A stretch of DNA of 64,000 bases from Desulfurococcaceae archaeon (GCA_023269825.1 JAGDWI010000001.1:244492-308491); one strand, 5' to 3'; positions 1 through 7,790 are shown, numbered from the stretch's first letter. Notes: generated from the sequence alone by a model not told the origin. Program-made: numbers and translations.

Positions 1-1
1 C

Positions 2-244
2 GTTATTGGAGCAGGGTAAATTGGTTTGAGAGTTGCTGAGATAAGGGCAAAGAGGTTTAGTATGAGAACCATATATTACACTAAGTTGAGTAAAGAAAAC
101 TTAGAGAAGGAATTAAACGCTGAGTATAGAGAACTACATCAACTTTTACGAGAAGCTGATATCGTCACAGTGCATGTTTCAATGGCTAATGAAACAAAGC
201 ACATGAACAATGAAGAGAAATTGGGGAATATGTATGAACCTTGA
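2..244 (+). pseudogene. Remnant of a D-2-hydroxyacid dehydrogenase (glyoxylate reductase-like)
   Basis: The frame starting at position 2 reads VIGAG-stop-IGLRVAEI, the start of a Rossmann NAD-binding domain with a TAA (17-19) inside the glycine-rich loop. After the stop the frame continues with segments typical of GyaR/SerA-type dehydrogenases: ELHQLLREADIVTVHV, then ETKHMNNEEKL. It ends at a TGA (242-244) where an intact enzyme would continue into its catalytic half. The remaining stretch covers only about 80 codons of a family that is usually 310-335 aa. The 5' part lies outside the window. The in-frame stop plus the early 3' truncation argue for a decayed gene. A TTG at 26 could formally start a 72-aa product, but it would lack both the nucleotide loop and the active site. 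Confidence 0.7.
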
Positions 245-274
245 TTTCAATTAAATTACGGAATTAGTTCCACT

Positions 275-841
275 CTAATCATGTAAACCGAGCTTAACTT
301 CATATACTAGGAGCTCTTTCTCTAATTCCCTGTAGTTTTTGAATTGTTTTTCAACGCAAGACCAGAATTCTTGATTATGCCTTAATTCAACTAAGTGGCA
401 TACTTCATGGTATGCTAGATACGATATCAAGTATTCTGGTAGATGCTTTGCCAGCTCATTTACTGTAATGGTTTTTCTTATACTACAACTAGCCCATCTA
501 GTCCTCATTTTCCTTATATTTATTTTACAGGGGTTTTCACCCAGGATCTTTAAAGCAGCTTCCTCCACATATTTTTCAACGAGTTCTCTAAGTTCTTTTC
601 TGCTCCTATGCATTAACTTCACTTTCCTCGAATATTCATATGCAATACGTAACTCCTCATGCTTCTTTAGAATCCATTTTTCGTGTTTTTTAAAAATCTT
701 ATAAGCAACCTCCTCGCGGAAAGGAGCGGGTAAAACAATTAAAACACCCCAAGTTTTCACAATTAATCTTGGTCGTTTCACTCTTGCTCTTCTCACTTCG
801 ATCCGTAGTTTACTTCGATTACTACTACTTATGGCGATCAC
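275..841 (-). CDS. YgjP/DUF45-family zinc metallopeptidase (WLM-type)
   Basis: This 188-aa protein has the hallmark of the YgjP-like (DUF45) metallopeptidases. An RWASCS motif (about residues 115-120) is followed by the zinc site HEVCH (145-149), with a third ligand in the LRHNQEFW segment (H155). The family is usually 170-240 aa, so the length is normal. The N-terminal half is basic and beta-rich, as in relatives. Substrates are unknown for the family; in bacteria it often accompanies restriction or repair genes. No signal peptide or membrane segment is seen, so it is probably cytosolic. It is transcribed alone, next to the dehydrogenase remnant. Assignment to the family is firm; the biological role is not. 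Confidence 0.85.
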   Translation of the reverse strand: MIAISSSNRSKLRIEVRRARVKRPRLIVKTWGVLIVLPAPFREEVAYKIFKKHEKWILKKHEELRIAYEYSRKVKLMHRSRKELRELVEKYVEEAALKILGENPCKINIRKMRTRWASCSIRKTITVNELAKHLPEYLISYLAYHEVCHLVELRHNQEFWSCVEKQFKNYRELEKELLVYEVKLGLHD

Positions 842-890
842 CTTGACACATATTTAACTAGGTGACCTCGAGTATTCTAAACCAACGAGA

Positions 891-988
891 GCGCTTTGAA
901 GCGCATTACGTGAACATATAGGGATTCGATATTCTGTAAGTGAACTCATGCTCGTTGAGATGAGAAAATTAACTACGTTGAGAATCCC
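891..988. repeat. Short inverted repeats in the gap between the peptidase and the HTH gene
   Basis: Two small inverted repeats lie here: GCGCTT/AAGCGC (891-904, 2-nt loop) and AGGGATTC/GAATCCCT (919-926 with 981-988). Either could form part of a transcript end or operator. No ORF or RNA signature goes with them. Confidence 0.25.
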
Positions 989-1012
989 TGAATTAAAGGA
1001 TATATTTTAATT

Positions 1013-1492
1013 TTAATCATATATGTATTCTTCGAGTAGTTTTATTAATTCGCTAGTTGAATTCACGGTGATTAATTTCCGTGCAAGTACTTTCGCGCCC
1101 AGTTGATCAGCCAACCACTTAGTGAGATATTCCTTCCTCAAATGATGTAGAACGATGTTTTCAGGAACTAGCTTATATTTTAATATAACGTAGAGTTTCT
1201 CGATACTATCGAACTTTACAGGTACCGGTGCGCCGTTTTCATCTGTGAAGACGTATGAGTACTTATCTTCCACTATCTTCTCTTTGACTCTAGAGCCCTC
1301 AAGTATAAGTGATCCCTCCTCGGTTAAAGCGTACTTATTATCCGATATCTTGGTCACTATACCTAATTTAATCATCTCGGATAAGTATTTCTTCGCGGTC
1401 CTAGGTGAAATACCTGCTTTAAGTGTAATATCCTCTAAGGCGAACTCCTCGCCTAGTAGACTAATGATCTTTTTTAAACGCGCAGTTATCAT
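1013..1492 (-). CDS. Winged-helix DNA-binding protein, function unknown
   Basis: About the first 60 residues form a typical archaeal winged helix: EEFALEDITLKAGISPRTAKKYL reads as helix-turn-helix, followed by a wing ending KYALTEEG. The C-terminal 100 residues have no domain I recognise; they contain a segment that may bind a ligand or partner. The start is ATG at 1492; a TTG three bases upstream would add one methionine. The gene stands alone, with about 210 bp of AT-rich sequence upstream. It is likely a local transcription regulator of unknown target. Fold confidence is good; function is open. Confidence 0.7.
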   Translation of the reverse strand: MITARLKKIISLLGEEFALEDITLKAGISPRTAKKYLSEMIKLGIVTKISDNKYALTEEGSLILEGSRVKEKIVEDKYSYVFTDENGAPVPVKFDSIEKLYVILKYKLVPENIVLHHLRKEYLTKWLADQLGAKVLARKLITVNSTSELIKLLEEYIYD

Positions 1493-1706
1493 CAAAAATA
1501 CACCTTAGCTAATATGAAGTTTAAACAATTATATATAGTTTTCCAATATCCCATACCCAAATATGTATATTTTACTTTGGTGCGTAAATTCTACTCCAGG
1601 TTTTGAACGATCTGTAGTTTCCGATATGCGAGCATTATTTTATTGTTTTCATCGATCCTGATTGAAGATTCTACGACAAAGTGTAAAGGCCATCAATAAT
1701 CCTCAT

Positions 1707-2441
1707 TTAGCCTGCTTTATCTTCTTCTTTTTTACCTAGTTCTCTCATGACATGGTCTCTGAGTTCTCTTATTTTAGCTAGGTGCTCTCTCACTTTTTCC
1801 AACCAATCTCTTGAAGCCTCTATACCTTTCCTCGTGAAGAAAGCCACTGCTTCACTCCTACTCTTGAATACGCCGGCTTCAACTAATTCATCTATTATTT
1901 TTGCATCTTCCTCTCTAAGTCTGATCGATGATACAACGGTTGAAGCGTACTCCAAGGCTCTTCTCGTTTCATCTAGTGCTTGTTTAATGGCGTCACTGAC
2001 TTCCTCGCTTATAGTTCGCGTCAATCTCCAAGGTAACATTGTAATTGCAGCCCATCTTGCACCACGTCTAGTTTTAATCTCAGGGTAATTGTCCTCAATG
2101 TACTCTATGAATTCACGGTACTTCTTATCGAATTCCCTGATTCTAGAACGTATAAATTCTTCTAGTTTATCAACGGCTTCCAATGCATCTTTATCCCCAA
2201 TGTTTAATGCATTCTTTCTAATTTCGCGAAGCTTTTTTCGTACATCATCTAAGGTTTCCTCAAAGGAATCAACAATATATTCGAGTTCTCTGTATAATCT
2301 AACTAGACGACGTGGAATAGGCCACTCTGATACTTCCTTCTTAATGTTCTCTAATTCCTCAACCGCTTTCCTAAAAGACTCATCTACGATGTCTCTGATT
2401 CTATCAATTTCCTTTTTGATATCTGACATTTTTATCACCAT
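1707..2441 (-). CDS. Coiled-coil protein with C-terminal ribbon-helix-helix-like segment
   Basis: The 244-aa product is mostly charged heptad-like helix (residues 1-130 rich in K/E/R/L), consistent with long coiled coils. Near the C-terminus, EDAKIIDELVEAGVFKSRSE and the following AVAFFTRKGIEA resemble the helix-turn-helix part of CopG/Arc-type ribbon-helix-helix proteins; 35 more charged residues follow. I cannot match it to a named family. Two starts are possible. ATG 2441 lies about 26 nt below an ATATTTAAG TATA box, giving a leaderless transcript. ATG 2429 is preceded by GGTGAT. Direct repeats flank that TATA box, which suggests autoregulation. It could be a nucleoid-type or partition-type protein, but this is inference. 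Confidence 0.65.
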   Translation of the reverse strand: MVIKMSDIKKEIDRIRDIVDESFRKAVEELENIKKEVSEWPIPRRLVRLYRELEYIVDSFEETLDDVRKKLREIRKNALNIGDKDALEAVDKLEEFIRSRIREFDKKYREFIEYIEDNYPEIKTRRGARWAAITMLPWRLTRTISEEVSDAIKQALDETRRALEYASTVVSSIRLREEDAKIIDELVEAGVFKSRSEAVAFFTRKGIEASRDWLEKVREHLAKIRELRDHVMRELGKKEEDKAG

Positions 2442-2448
2442 ACATGTA

Positions 2449-2507
2449 ATTATGTAAAAGTCCTTAAATATTTAATTATGTAATAATGTATTAATGTAAT
2501 ATTAATG
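2449..2507. promoter_or_regulatory. Direct repeats around the promoter of the coiled-coil/RHH gene
   Basis: The 11-bp sequence TAATTATGTAA occurs exactly at 2449-2459 and again at 2473-2483. It is followed by further copies of the TAATGTA/TTAATG theme up to 2507. The repeats bracket the minus-strand TATA-like element (about 2463-2471) of the 1707-2441 gene. RHH proteins commonly bind short direct repeats at their own promoters, so an autoregulatory operator is plausible but unproven. Confidence 0.4.
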
Positions 2508-2601
2508 TTTTTATGGTTGACCAATAGTATTCTGCTATAAATAGTTTTACTGGAAACCGAGGAGTGAATAGTGTTCATAAGAGTTAGTACTCTTATTTAA
2601 A

Positions 2602-3420
2602 CTATTTGATCACATCTTTCTGTAGAAGGTACTCTACCTCGTCAACTTTGAACCCTAAGTCTTCTAGAAACATTACTAGTTTCTTCTTAGAGGCATCTAC
2701 AGGTATCTCAATGTTTTTCAAACCGCGAGATAGAGCGAGGTTTCTAAGTGCTGTTAATGCTGCTTCAAGTGCTTCCAGGGCGCTATATGATGAAAGTGTT
2801 AGACTATCCACTATTAACTCGTGGTTCACACTGTATGTTACTATGGCTTTAATACTTCTATTCTTCTTGACTATTAGAGCTCTCTCATCTCTATATAGTT
2901 TTCTGTATATGTATTTATCTACTTCATCTACTAGGTTACTCCAACTCGTTAAGGGCCTATTAATATGTGTTTTTACTCTGCTCGCACTCACGTCCATTAC
3001 AAAGTAAGACTCATTGAACTCTTTCTCCTTAAATCTCTCTGGCTCCACGCTCATAAGTAGAACTACGCCTCGTACAGCATAACCCTGTCTCAGGTAGAAG
3101 TTTAAAGCCCGAATATTCCAGTTTTTCACACTCAAGTATATTGTTTTTGCCCCATGTTTAATGAGTGTTTTCTCTGCTTCACTTATCAGCAATCTACCTA
3201 TACCAGTGTTTCTGTACTCTTCGTGCACAGCTATGTTTTCTATGTACGCCCCGTCATTGTTTCTATAAGCTAAAATAAATCCGACAACTTCGGTGTTTAC
3301 GCATGCAACAAGAAACACTATTCGCTTAGATTTTGATGTTATAACTGCATTAAACCACTGTAAGTCCTCTTTTCCAAGCTCTCTATTGGCATTATCATAT
3401 ATTGACTTTATCGCGTTCAA
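2602..3420 (-). CDS. GNAT-family N-acetyltransferase, two-domain
   Basis: Residues 1-130 carry the GNAT core: the acetyl-CoA pyrophosphate loop is EYRNTGIGRLLI, preceded by the beta-4 segment IENIAVHEE and followed by NFYLRQGYAVRG. The C-terminal 140 residues look like a second, degenerate GNAT-like half (ALEAALTALRNLALSRG, then FLEDLGFKVDEVEY). The only conventional start in the open frame is TTG at 3420. However, the frame remains open upstream to 3471 and encodes NIVIRKAGKRDL, the expected GNAT first strand. Still further upstream an ATG at 3478-3480 is in the same frame but separated by AGT and a TGA (3472-3474). So either a recent nonsense change hit codon 3 or initiation is unusual. The substrate is unknown. 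Confidence 0.75.
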   Translation of the reverse strand: MNAIKSIYDNANRELGKEDLQWFNAVITSKSKRIVFLVACVNTEVVGFILAYRNNDGAYIENIAVHEEYRNTGIGRLLISEAEKTLIKHGAKTIYLSVKNWNIRALNFYLRQGYAVRGVVLLMSVEPERFKEKEFNESYFVMDVSASRVKTHINRPLTSWSNLVDEVDKYIYRKLYRDERALIVKKNRSIKAIVTYSVNHELIVDSLTLSSYSALEALEAALTALRNLALSRGLKNIEIPVDASKKKLVMFLEDLGFKVDEVEYLLQKDVIK

Positions 3421-3735
3421 ATCTCTTTTTCCAGCTTTCCTAATGACTATGTTTCTCTCTAAACGAAGTATTCAACTCATAGTAACCTTTACAACCCACA
3501 TGAATACACTTTGTGTATTAGTAATGATAAAAGAGGTTTTAAATAAAAACACAATCGATCTAATTAAACAAAAATTCGGTGATCGCAATGAGCTCTTAAA
3601 GACTCACCGCTTAACGCTAAGGAGGACTATGTCTCGATAAATATGGTAATGGAGGTGTTAATGATTGATTAAACGTAGCATATGTTTATATACTGATATA
3701 GCAATATATTCAAAGTAGAACAAGGTAGGCTTATC

Positions 3736-4368
3736 TTGAGTATTAATCGCTGGGTTTTACGTTTTCAATCACAGTTAATTTATTACATGCCTCGAGAAGG
3801 ATTAATTGCTTTACCGGTTTCTATAAACCCTTATCTTCCAATAATTAACTACTATTTGCAACCTCACAGATTAGAAGAAGCGTTTCTATTACCATTCGAT
3901 GAACTATACAGTGCATCCGATAAAATAATATTTTATACTTACTTGAAGCAAGCCAAGTATAATATAGGAAAATGTAGCGTGAAATTATACACAGTACCGG
4001 AAGACGCTGAGGATCCTGAATACGCTGTTCCAGTTGCCGCTAAAGACATGGAGATAAGGTTCATTGGTGAAAGAGCTAAACTAGAACCCGTGATCAAAAG
4101 CAAGACTTTTCAAGCAGATGACCCCATCTTCGTAGAGGAGGCACTAAGTTGGACTAAGATGTTGAACATAGCTAAGCAACTATCAAACTATGCTCTAAAA
4201 ACAAATGAATTAACTAAAAAGTACGGTTTCAACTTAAATGCCTATCTACACTTAAAAGGATCAAACATGTGCCCCAGGGAAATAAGAGAATATGAAGATA
4301 TACTGAAGATCATATCGCAATACGATGAAGCCATCATAGAATTATCAAGCAATATATGCAGAGATTAA
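3736..4368 (+). CDS. Orphan protein, function unknown
   Basis: A 210-aa ORF with no recognisable domain. It has no signal peptide or clear membrane helix. The N-terminal half is rich in aromatic residues and proline, and the C-terminal half is helical with a KQLSNYALKTNELTKKYGF stretch. It starts with TTG at 3736. An AAGGTAGG sequence nearby could serve as ribosome-binding site, and a TATA-like element (GTTTATATAC, about 3682-3691) is correctly spaced for a short leader. It sits in the gene-poor accessory stretch between the acetyltransferase and the PD-(D/E)XK-like gene. Composition is like its neighbours. Likely a real but lineage-restricted gene. Confidence 0.55.
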   Translation: MSINRWVLRFQSQLIYYMPREGLIALPVSINPYLPIINYYLQPHRLEEAFLLPFDELYSASDKIIFYTYLKQAKYNIGKCSVKLYTVPEDAEDPEYAVPVAAKDMEIRFIGERAKLEPVIKSKTFQADDPIFVEEALSWTKMLNIAKQLSNYALKTNELTKKYGFNLNAYLHLKGSNMCPREIREYEDILKIISQYDEAIIELSSNICRD

Positions 4369-4554
4369 ATAGTAAAAATGAACAATCAAGTATTACTTTT
4401 CTAATAATAATTATTAACAATCAATAGGGATGCTTTTAAGGAAAGATTAGTAATTTCAAATAATTGATCTAGAGAAGCTAATTAGAACAGGCTTCATGAT
4501 CGTAGCTTTCTCCACTAAAAACAAAGAATAAAATTGTAAATACTAATAACAAAA

Positions 4555-4606
4555 GTATATAAACCCCGATTCAAAGATCCTAATTGAGGTAATACCCGGT
4601 AATACC
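4555..4606 (+). promoter_or_regulatory. TATA box and tandem GGTAATACC repeat upstream of the 34-aa peptide
   Basis: GTATATAAAC (4555-4564) is a strong archaeal TATA element with A-rich sequence before it. About 25 bp downstream, the expected transcript start region carries GGTAATACC twice in tandem (4588-4596 and 4598-4606), a possible operator over the initiation site. Confidence 0.45.
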
Positions 4607-4622
4607 TTTAGAGAGGAGTATT

Positions 4623-4727
4623 ATGAGCATCATAGAAGTATGCTTATATACTCTTGCCGGGTTGTGTTGCATAAAAATTCTATTTGCAATACTAATTGAA
4701 AATGCACGAAAGAGAGTAGTAGAGTAG
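4623..4727 (+). CDS. Candidate 34-aa single-span membrane peptide
   Basis: ATG 4623 opens a 34-codon frame whose middle (LYTLAGLCCIKILFAILI) is one hydrophobic span, followed by a basic tail ENARKRVVE. It is preceded by a purine-rich AGAGGAG ribosome-binding sequence 4-5 nt from the ATG and by a well-placed TATA box about 60 nt upstream. The combination of promoter, Shine-Dalgarno-like site and clean membrane topology makes translation likely. Nothing can be said about function. The rest of the 4369-4984 gap shows no other feature. Confidence 0.4.
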   Translation: MSIIEVCLYTLAGLCCIKILFAILIENARKRVVE

Positions 4728-4987
4728 CAACAAATTTAATTATTGTTACTGATTATACAAGCTCATTCTTAGTGTTTCATATTGGTTTAATTCTGGATTA
4801 CTCTCTGTAGTGGATTCAAAGCAGTGAATAAACATCCTATTAGTAAATATAGTGGGCAAAGCTTGTAGAATAAATGTATTGTTTAGCACAGAGAAACTAG
4901 TATTACTGGGTATTATGGTTTTTCAGAGTTTCAGAGTCGAGTAATTGTTGGTCAGCTTCCAAATGATATATTGATGTTTTATGGTTG

Positions 4988-5563
4988 ATGACCTTGTCGA
5001 TTGAGGAGAAAGATATAAATGAAGTCAAAAAGGTTATTATTGATCTCGGTAGAAGCCTTGACGAAGTTAGAAGAGAGACCAGTGCTCTCTCAGAGAAAAT
5101 CGATAAACTAGCTAAGTCTGTTGCTGAATTATCTAGAGAAGTGGGGAAACTAAGTGATACTTATGGATTCATAGTTGAAGACATTGCTCGTAGTTTTCTA
5201 CCATCATGGTTCTACTTGAACATGGATTTAACCGTGAACGAGTTTAACAGAGCCTTTCTCAACACAGGGGATAAAGTTCTTGAACTGGATTTATACGGGG
5301 AGGGATGCGATAAAACAGGTAATCAAGTAATTTTAATTGGCGAAGCAAAAGCTAGAATACACGGTGAAGATGTAAGAGTTTTCCACGAGAAAGTAAACAA
5401 GTTCATAAACAAAGAGAACTCACGCTACGTTATATTCATGTTCGGATTATACATTCATCCAACTGCAATGCAGGAAGCACTCAACCGAGGGGTAATACTC
5501 ATATCACCATATGCTACAATAACGAGAACTCCGACAAACCAAATAATACAGAACACATCATAA
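4988..5563 (+). CDS. Coiled-coil PD-(D/E)XK nuclease-like protein (DUF3782-type)
   Basis: Residues 1-55 form a coiled coil (DEVRRETSALSEKIDKLA onward). The rest resembles the archaeal DUF3782/PD-(D/E)XK group. An acidic residue in a strand (ELDLYGEG) is followed by VILIGEAKARI, which fits the D...ExK active-site pattern. The HEKVNKFINKE segment and IFMFGLYIHPTAMQEALNRGVILI match the closing helix and strand of the fold. Related proteins occur in many copies in hyperthermophile genomes, but their substrates are not known. TTG 4985 also starts this frame, but ATG 4988 is the simpler start. It stands alone in the accessory stretch, immediately upstream of the structured RNA region. Confidence 0.7.
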   Translation: MTLSIEEKDINEVKKVIIDLGRSLDEVRRETSALSEKIDKLAKSVAELSREVGKLSDTYGFIVEDIARSFLPSWFYLNMDLTVNEFNRAFLNTGDKVLELDLYGEGCDKTGNQVILIGEAKARIHGEDVRVFHEKVNKFINKENSRYVIFMFGLYIHPTAMQEALNRGVILISPYATITRTPTNQIIQNTS

Positions 5564-5671
5564 TACGTTCACAATAATGAAAAATGCATTACTTGAACAA
5601 TAGTTATACAAAAATATGAACCACAAACATACAAAAAACAAAGAAGAACACAATAATACAAAACCTAATCC

Positions 5672-5678
5672 TTAAATA
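5672..5678 (+). promoter_or_regulatory. TATA box of the BHB hairpin RNA
   Basis: CCTTAAATAAG contains TTAAATA at 5672-5678. Its centre is about 26 nt upstream of G5701, which is the first base of the basal stem of the hairpin RNA. That is the spacing expected for an archaeal promoter. Confidence 0.5.
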
Positions 5679-5700
5679 AGAACAAACAGAATTATACATT

Positions 5701-5876
5701 GGCTCGGCCCAACCCGGTATTGTGGTATAGTATAATTACACTCATATGGTCACGGGTCCGGGGGCACGGGTCTACCCGCCACGGGATAACCGGGCGGGGA
5801 AGATTCCGGGTACTCCGGGTTCGTGAGCCGTATGAGTGTAATTATACTATACCACAATACCGGGGGTAAGCGAGTT
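5701..5876 (+). ncRNA. Rod-like GC-rich hairpin RNA with a basal bulge-helix-bulge motif
   Basis: A 34-bp perfect inverted repeat (5713-5746 with 5831-5864) encloses an 84-nt core of roughly 70% G+C in an otherwise AT-rich gap. The core keeps pairing: 5748-5754 with 5822-5829 (one bulged G), 5755-5763 with 5813-5821, and an apical hairpin CCCGCC/GGCGGG (5775-5780 with 5793-5798) with loop GATAA. At the base, CTCG/CGAG (5703-5706 with 5871-5874), a 4-bp helix GCCC/GGGU (5707-5710 with 5864-5867) and 3-nt bulges AAC (5711-5713) and AAG (5868-5870) reproduce the canonical BHB geometry recognised by archaeal splicing endonuclease. A TATA box lies 26 bp upstream and T-tracts follow at 5905-5926. 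No coding frame spans it. It may be excised and circularised. A MITE-like element is the main alternative. Confidence 0.6.
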
Positions 5877-5904
5877 CCTTGCTTTATAACTCTTAAATAA
5901 TACT

Positions 5905-5926
5905 CTTTTATTGTGTTTTATTTTTA
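5905..5926 (+). terminator. T-rich termination tract after the hairpin RNA
   Basis: Several runs of four or five T on the plus strand (CTTTTATTG, GTTTTATTTTTATC) lie 30-50 nt downstream of the hairpin. Archaeal RNA polymerase terminates at such tracts. Confidence 0.35.
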
Positions 5927-6027
5927 TCATGCGAGTAATAGAGTTATGGATTTCGAGTGCGTTGGGTTATTTTAAAATTGGCTGAGAGTTTGCTTTAAAT
6001 GTTGAGAACTAATACATTGATTTAAGG

Positions 6028-7635
6028 GTGTTTTGCTTGGATCTCAAGGGCTTTATAAACGCGAAGATATATGCTTCCTTTAAACCTTTGAGGGTTTTTG
6101 AAGGTTTCATTGTGGCTGGAGATAAGGTTGCCTATGCTGGTTCTAGCGTAGAAGTTAAGCAAGTTGTGGAGTCGCTTGGTGGAAGAATAATTGATTTAAA
6201 GAACAAGGTAGTTTTACCTGGGTTTATAGATTCTCATTTGCATTTGGATTCTCTTGGTTTAACTCTTGTTAGTATAGATCTTCGCGGAGTGAGAAGTATT
6301 AGTGAGTTAAAGGAGAAACTGAGAATGTACTCTGAGACTACGAAATTTAAATGGGTGATTGGTAGAGGTTGGGATCAAGAAATGCTACTTGAGAAAAGGT
6401 ATCCCACAAGGTTGGATCTGGATGAAGTAGTCAAAGATAAACCCGCTGTTCTCTTAAGAACATGTGGTCATGCAGCCGTATTAAACACTAAGGCACTTGA
6501 GTTAACGGGTTTAATTAACTATGAAGGTAAAGAAGTTGAAAAAAGCACCGATGGGTATCCTACAGGAGTTATCTACGAGGAGGCCGTGGGAATCGCTATG
6601 GCTAAATTCGCGGAGTCTATTAGTATTGAAGAATACGTTGAACTTTTAAGGGTGGCGCAAAATCACTTAGTCTCCCAAGGTGTTACATCTATTGGTTTCA
6701 TGAGTTGCAGTTTAAAGTCGCTTAAAGCCCTACTTGAAATGTGGGTGAGGAATGAACTAAAGATCAGGGTGAGAGTCTACCTCAACCCCATGGATAATAA
6801 TTTGAATTTAATAGAAACACTCAAAAGCCTTGGTCTTAAAAGGGGATTTGGGGGTAAATACCTGAAAATCATGGGTTTCAAATTGTACGCAGATGGATCA
6901 CTCGGAGCTAGAACCGCTTGGTTAACTCAACCTTATAACGACGACTCCTCCAAAACCGGATACCCGGCCATCGATCCTTATTACCTCAGAGAAATAGCTA
7001 AAATAATTGATGAAGCAGGATTACAGTTGGCCATACACGCTATTGGTGATAGAGCTGTCGAAGAAGTACTGGGCATTTACAGGGAGTTAAATAATACTAG
7101 GAGTCTTAGGCATAGAATAGAGCACGTTTCTCTCCTAAGGGATGATCAACTATTAGAGTTATCTAATTCGGGTGCAGTCGCAGTTGTTCAACCACACTTC
7201 ATTGTATCGGATTGGTGGGCTGATCGCAGATTGGGTCCCAGCAGAATCAAGTGGTTATATAGGTTTAAATCAATGATTGAATCAAACGTAAGAGTGGCTT
7301 TCTCTACTGATGCACCGGTTGAACCAGTTAATCCATGGGAAACAGTTTACGCTGCAGTTACGCGAGGAAAATACGATAACTTACCTTTTTACCGTGAAAT
7401 ACTACATGAATCCTTAGATGTCCTTGAAGCTCTGCATTCATATACATATGGTTCAGCATACGCGATCCATGAAGAAGACGTGCTCGGATCACTGCTACCT
7501 GGTTTCTACGCTGACTTCGTTGTTTTAGATAAAGATCCACTGGAGACTCCGGATAATCAGTTGAAGGATATTAAAATACTTGAAACATATGTTGGAGGAG
7601 TTAAAGTGTGGCGTTTCCCCTCTAACGGTGCTTGA
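6028..7635 (+). CDS. YtcJ-type amidohydrolase (amidohydrolase family 3)
   Basis: A 535-aa TIM-barrel metal-dependent hydrolase. The first metal motif is GFIDSHLHLD (about residues 70-79). The GRGWDQE, YPTRLDLDEV and LLRTCGHAAVLNT segments are characteristic of the YtcJ/LAF3-like branch. Later come KLYADGSLGART, LAIHAIGDRAV, RHRIEHVSLL and FSTDAPVEPVNPW, which supply the remaining barrel ligands. The C-terminal LLPGFYADFVVLDKDPL belongs to the small beta domain. Length is normal for the family. The start used is GTG 6028. Substrates in this family are rarely known. The last codons and the TGA lie within one arm of an inverted repeat (7617-7671), so the 3' end may have been altered by the neighbouring element. 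Confidence 0.9.
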   Translation: MFCLDLKGFINAKIYASFKPLRVFEGFIVAGDKVAYAGSSVEVKQVVESLGGRIIDLKNKVVLPGFIDSHLHLDSLGLTLVSIDLRGVRSISELKEKLRMYSETTKFKWVIGRGWDQEMLLEKRYPTRLDLDEVVKDKPAVLLRTCGHAAVLNTKALELTGLINYEGKEVEKSTDGYPTGVIYEEAVGIAMAKFAESISIEEYVELLRVAQNHLVSQGVTSIGFMSCSLKSLKALLEMWVRNELKIRVRVYLNPMDNNLNLIETLKSLGLKRGFGGKYLKIMGFKLYADGSLGARTAWLTQPYNDDSSKTGYPAIDPYYLREIAKIIDEAGLQLAIHAIGDRAVEEVLGIYRELNNTRSLRHRIEHVSLLRDDQLLELSNSGAVAVVQPHFIVSDWWADRRLGPSRIKWLYRFKSMIESNVRVAFSTDAPVEPVNPWETVYAAVTRGKYDNLPFYREILHESLDVLEALHSYTYGSAYAIHEEDVLGSLLPGFYADFVVLDKDPLETPDNQLKDIKILETYVGGVKVWRFPSNGA

Positions 7636-7671
7636 TGGTATTTGTGAATACTTGTATTTCCGTTAGAGGGG
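7617..7671. repeat. 12-bp perfect inverted repeat at the 3' end of the amidohydrolase gene
   Basis: CCCCTCTAACGG (7617-7628) is repeated as CCGTTAGAGGGG (7660-7671) with a 31-nt loop. The left arm encodes the last residues of the amidohydrolase. The right arm is the end of the GC-rich region described next. It may be a subterminal hairpin of an IS605-like right end or a processing/termination hairpin. Confidence 0.5.
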
Positions 7672-7790
7672 TTGCACCTCGATGTGGGTTCACTTGCTTC
7701 ACCCACACTTCATGGGTGCCTGTCGAGCCCAACGCCACGGGGCTCCCATCTGAGTCTCTACGTCACCGCAGAGCGGGTCATCCGAGAAAC
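7650..7790 (-). ncRNA. GC-rich structured RNA or IS200/IS605 tnpB 3'-end remnant
   Basis: This stretch is clearly more GC-rich than its surroundings and folds well: TGTGGGT/ACCCACA (7683-7689 with 7701-7707), and a nested hairpin ATGGG...CCCAT enclosing GAGCCC/GGGCTC (7712-7749). On the minus strand a TTTAAATA element (7809-7816) would start a transcript near 7788. Also on the minus strand, two broken frames read like the degenerate tail of archaeal TnpB proteins (CGDVETQMGAPWRWARQAPM, then with a shift VKQVNPHRGATPL), whose 3' coding end overlaps the structured right end and omega-type RNA. I therefore call it either a stranded IS605 right end or an independent ncRNA. No intact transposase is present. 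The plus-strand frame across it is not protein-like. Confidence 0.4.

Noticed and set aside
3293-3640. 115-aa ORF opposite the GNAT start
   Set aside because: Most of it is antisense to the GNAT gene and its protein has no coherent domain.
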